This document shows positions 6,526 through 8,219 of a stretch of DNA of 8,219 nucleotides, in pieces. This DNA is from Bryobacterales bacterium (GTDB taxonomy: Bacteria > Acidobacteriota > Terriglobia > Bryobacterales > Bryobacteraceae): the NCBI GenBank assembly GCA_003132865.1, contig PKYZ01000823.1, positions 1-8,219 of the forward strand, given 5' to 3'. Numbering within the stretch: position 1 is the stretch's first letter; each line of letters opens with the position of its first letter. Under the pieces are notes generated by a model. The model had not been told where the DNA came from. It saw only the letters and a program-made list of their open reading frames with translations, and searched no databases. A program made the position numbers and the translations under genes.

Positions 6526-7785
6526 ATGGAGCGCCGCTATTTTCTGAGGACTGCAGGCGCATTAGCCCTGCTGCGTCCCGATTCCAGCCACCGAGCCCGC
6601 GCCGCCACGGCGGGAAATAATCGCGCCGCCGAGGATCTGGCGCGCGACGAGGATTTCTGGCGCGAGATTCAATCGGCCTTCACGCTGGACCGGAACATCA
6701 TCAACCTGAACAACGGCGGCGTGAGCCCCTCGCCGCGCGTGGTGCAGGAGTCCATGCGGCGCGCCCTGGAGTTCAGCAACATCGCTCCGGCGCGCACTAT
6801 GTGGGCAGTGCTGGAGCCGGAGGTGGAAACCGTGCGCCAAAGGCTGGCCGCCGATTTCGGCTGCGATCCGGAAGAGATGGCCATCACGCGCAACGCATCC
6901 GAAGGCTTGGAAATCTGCCAATTGGGCCTCGAGCTCAAGCCCGGCGACGAAGTCCTGACCACCGATCAAGATTATCCGCGCATGATCACCACCTGGAAGC
7001 AGCGTGAGCGTCGCGACGGCATCGTGCTGAAGACCATCTCATTCCCCACGCCGCCGCCCTCGCTGGACGATCTGGCGGAACGCTTCGAGCGCGCCATCAC
7101 GCCGCGCACCCGCGTCATCCACTTCTGCCATATCACTAACCTCACCGGCCAGATCTTCCCGGTGCAGCGCATCTGCCAAATGGCGCGCAGCCGGGGCATC
7201 GAAGCCATCGTGGATGGCGCGCACGCCTATGCGCAGTTCCCCTTCAAGCACGCCGATCTGGATTGCGATTACTACGGCGTCAGCCTGCACAAGTGGCTGC
7301 TGGCGCCGCATGGCACCGGCTTCCTCTACGTGCGCAAATCCAAGATCGCCAAACTGTGGCCGCTGATGGCCGCGCCGGTGGAGATGACGGACAACATTCG
7401 CAAATTCGAGGAAATCGGCACGCACCCGGCGGCCAACCATAACGCCATCTCCGACGCGCTGGAGTTTCACACGGCGATCGGCGTGGAGCGCAAGGCGGCC
7501 CGCCTGCGCTACCTGCGCACGCTCTGGACCGAGCGGCTCACCCGCCTGCCGCGCGTATCCACGCCCACCAGCTCGGATCCCCGGCAAAGCTGCGGTATCG
7601 GGCTGCTGTCGGTGGAGGGCAGGGAACCGGGCCCCTTGGCCGACCAACTGTGGGAGAAGTACCGCATCCTTACGGTTGGGATCGTGCATCCGCAGTTCAA
7701 GGGTCTGCGTATCACGCCCAACGTTTATACGACCGTGCCCGAGATTGAGACGTTCTGCGACGCGGTGGAGAAACTGATCGCGTAA
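6526..7785 (+). CDS. Tat-signal class V aminotransferase-fold PLP enzyme (isopenicillin-N epimerase-like)
   Basis: This 419-residue pyridoxal-phosphate enzyme of the aminotransferase class V family is closest in pattern to the isopenicillin-N epimerase/cysteine-desulfurase-like group. Visible motifs are NLNNGGVSPSP (60-70), substrate/cofactor loop TRNASEGLE (121-129), D230-G-A-H233 that contacts the PLP ring, Schiff-base lysine K256 in SLHKWLLAPHGTG, and R395 in LRITPN, the usual carboxylate-binding arginine. All key residues are present. The N-terminus carries a twin-arginine pattern (RRYFLRTAG, 3-11) with a short hydrophobic stretch, so export by the Tat pathway after cofactor loading is likely, though the h-region is short. 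The start ATG has AGAGAGG four bases upstream (6515-6521). The substrate is not predictable; CefD-like annotation does not imply antibiotic synthesis, and no partner enzymes are adjacent. The next gene starts 47 bases after the stop on the same strand. Confidence 0.92.
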   Translation: MERRYFLRTAGALALLRPDSSHRARAATAGNNRAAEDLARDEDFWREIQSAFTLDRNIINLNNGGVSPSPRVVQESMRRALEFSNIAPARTMWAVLEPEVETVRQRLAADFGCDPEEMAITRNASEGLEICQLGLELKPGDEVLTTDQDYPRMITTWKQRERRDGIVLKTISFPTPPPSLDDLAERFERAITPRTRVIHFCHITNLTGQIFPVQRICQMARSRGIEAIVDGAHAYAQFPFKHADLDCDYYGVSLHKWLLAPHGTGFLYVRKSKIAKLWPLMAAPVEMTDNIRKFEEIGTHPAANHNAISDALEFHTAIGVERKAARLRYLRTLWTERLTRLPRVSTPTSSDPRQSCGIGLLSVEGREPGPLADQLWEKYRILTVGIVHPQFKGLRITPNVYTTVPEIETFCDAVEKLIA

Positions 7786-7799
7786 GTTATGGGGAAGTT

Positions 7800-7811
7800 G
7801 GTTCGCGAACC
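7800..7811. repeat. Perfect 12-base palindrome between the PLP enzyme and the downstream gene
   Basis: GGTTCGCGAACC is a perfect inverted repeat in the 47-base gap, 14 bases after the PLP enzyme stop and 9 bases before the next Shine-Dalgarno sequence. It has no T-run, so it is a better operator candidate than terminator. Chance occurrence cannot be excluded. Confidence 0.45.
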
Positions 7812-7819
7812 CGATTTGC

Positions 7820-7827
7820 GGAGGTGA
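7820..7827 (+). promoter_or_regulatory. Near-perfect Shine-Dalgarno that sets the start at GTG 7833
   Basis: GGAGGTGA matches the 16S anti-Shine-Dalgarno very closely and ends five bases before GTG 7833. The upstream in-frame GTG at 7824 lies inside this site and so cannot be its start. Confidence 0.75.
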
Positions 7828-7832
7828 CCATT

Positions 7833-8172
7833 GTGATCGCTGCTCCCCTGCGCGTCCGCGCGTATTTTCAAGAAGGTTGGGAAGGGGACTTCGATCTACG
7901 GTTCTACAAGAGCTTACCAAACGCGGAGTTTGAGACTGTTGATGCTGAAACGGGACGGCCAACGATCCCTATTCCCGGCCCTGGGACAATGGGTACTATT
8001 ATCCTCGCGGTGTTGTCTTCGACCGTCCTCGCCGACACGATTAAGACTACGCTCAAGAAGGAGCCCACCAGAATCAACCAGAATCGAGATCTCCATACAA
8101 AGCGGCAACGAGAAGAAGCAGTTGATCTTCGAAGGCCCCAATATTAAAGAGGCTCCTGTCCCAACGGTGTAA
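7833..8172 (+). pseudogene. Small EACC1-like protein gene, frameshifted by a 10-base tandem duplication
   Basis: As written, the frame from GTG 7833 stops at TAA 8145-8147 (104 residues) with an unnatural basic tail after residue 80. The adjacent frame instead carries a well-patterned ending (IEISIQSGNEKKQLIFEG, stop TAA 8170-8172). The switch coincides with a repeated ACCAGAATC (8067-8075, 8077-8085). Deleting one 10-base unit joins the frames into a 109-residue protein: strand LRVRAYF (6-12), a mixed segment, PGPGTMG (48-54), a hydrophobic helix (55-74), basic KK, strand RIEISIQ (80-86), then QLIFEG (93-98). This strand, PG-x-MG, helix, strand, strand layout resembles EACC1, a constant component of NTP-dependent conflict systems found beside caspase, trypsin or other effectors. 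The family call is an inference from pattern memory. The translated product may be dead, or the shorter 104-residue form may still be made. Confidence 0.6.
8067..8086 (+). repeat. 10-base tandem duplication causing the frameshift
   Basis: ACCAGAATCA (8067-8076) is followed directly by ACCAGAATCG (8077-8086), matching at 9 of 10 positions. Ten bases change the frame by one. Without the first copy the codons read CCC ACC AGA ATC GAG ATC and continue open to the TAA at 8170-8172. Confidence 0.85.
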
Positions 8173-8219
8173 TTAGCGTTCGACGGGCAGCGGCAGGCGA
8201 GCGCAGCAGTGATAGATGG
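8173..8219 (+). other. Right edge, probable approach to a further plus-strand gene
   Basis: These 47 bases after the EACC1-like gene contain possible starts at GTG 8210 and ATG 8216, but no strong ribosome-binding site at proper spacing. The sequence ends too soon to decide. If the EACC1 reading is right, the partner effector gene would be expected here. Confidence 0.25.

Noticed and set aside
6192..6527. Minus-strand frame of 111 codons in the divergent intergenic region
   Set aside because: Pro/Arg/Ser-rich composition, no domain pattern, no good ribosome-binding site; it would leave no room for the promoters of the flanking genes.
8050..8090. Programmed ribosomal frameshift in the EACC1-like gene
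   Set aside because: No slippery heptamer is followed by a clear stimulatory structure, while a tandem duplication of exactly 10 bases explains the shift more simply.
1..8219. CRISPR array, tRNA, rRNA or full insertion sequence
   Set aside because: No regularly spaced repeats, no cloverleaf or TTCGA-type signature with paired arms, no rRNA-like sequence and no transposase frame were found.

Overview
The window looks like chromosomal DNA of an Acidobacteriota bacterium, most likely from the Solibacter/Bryobacter side of the phylum. This is an inference. It rests on the GC-rich codon use, a very large Oar-type TonB-dependent receptor with an N-terminal carboxypeptidase-regulatory-like domain standing alone without a SusD partner, a small zinc-ribbon membrane protein, a Tat-signal class V aminotransferase, and a palindrome-rich intergenic element. 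No 16S or other marker gene is present to confirm it.

Layout. Positions 520 to 1 (minus strand) hold the N-terminal part of an NtrC-family sigma-54-dependent response regulator, cut by the window edge just after its Walker A motif. About 690 bases without a supportable gene follow (521-1207), including a long imperfect hairpin at 588-634. At 1208-1573 (plus) is a compact DUF2778/Tlde1-type L,D-transpeptidase-like protein with a -10 box so close that the mRNA may be leaderless. Positions 1647-1874 form a 228-base MITE-like element: 17-base terminal inverted repeats (16/17 matching) around a cluster of palindromes and a 16-base direct repeat. Just to its right is a good sigma-70 promoter (TTGCTT, 17-base spacer, TATAAT) driving the 1211-residue receptor at 2019-5654. 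The zinc-ribbon membrane protein at 6188-5625 (minus) converges on the receptor and overlaps its last 30 bases. After a 337-base divergent intergenic region comes the class V PLP enzyme (6526-7785).

The right end is the most interesting part. A small gene with a near-perfect Shine-Dalgarno sequence starts at GTG 7833. It is shifted out of frame by what looks like a 10-base tandem duplication (8067-8086). Removing one copy restores a clean 109-residue protein resembling EACC1, the effector-associated constant component 1 of NTP-dependent bacterial conflict systems, whose partner would be expected just past the right edge. The EACC1 assignment is an inference from pattern memory; the duplication and the frame restoration are read directly from the bases.

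The genes do not form one pathway. They are mostly single-gene transcription units (signalling, outer-membrane uptake, cell-wall-type enzyme, periplasmic PLP enzyme, possible immune remnant), as is common in accessory-rich acidobacterial chromosomes.
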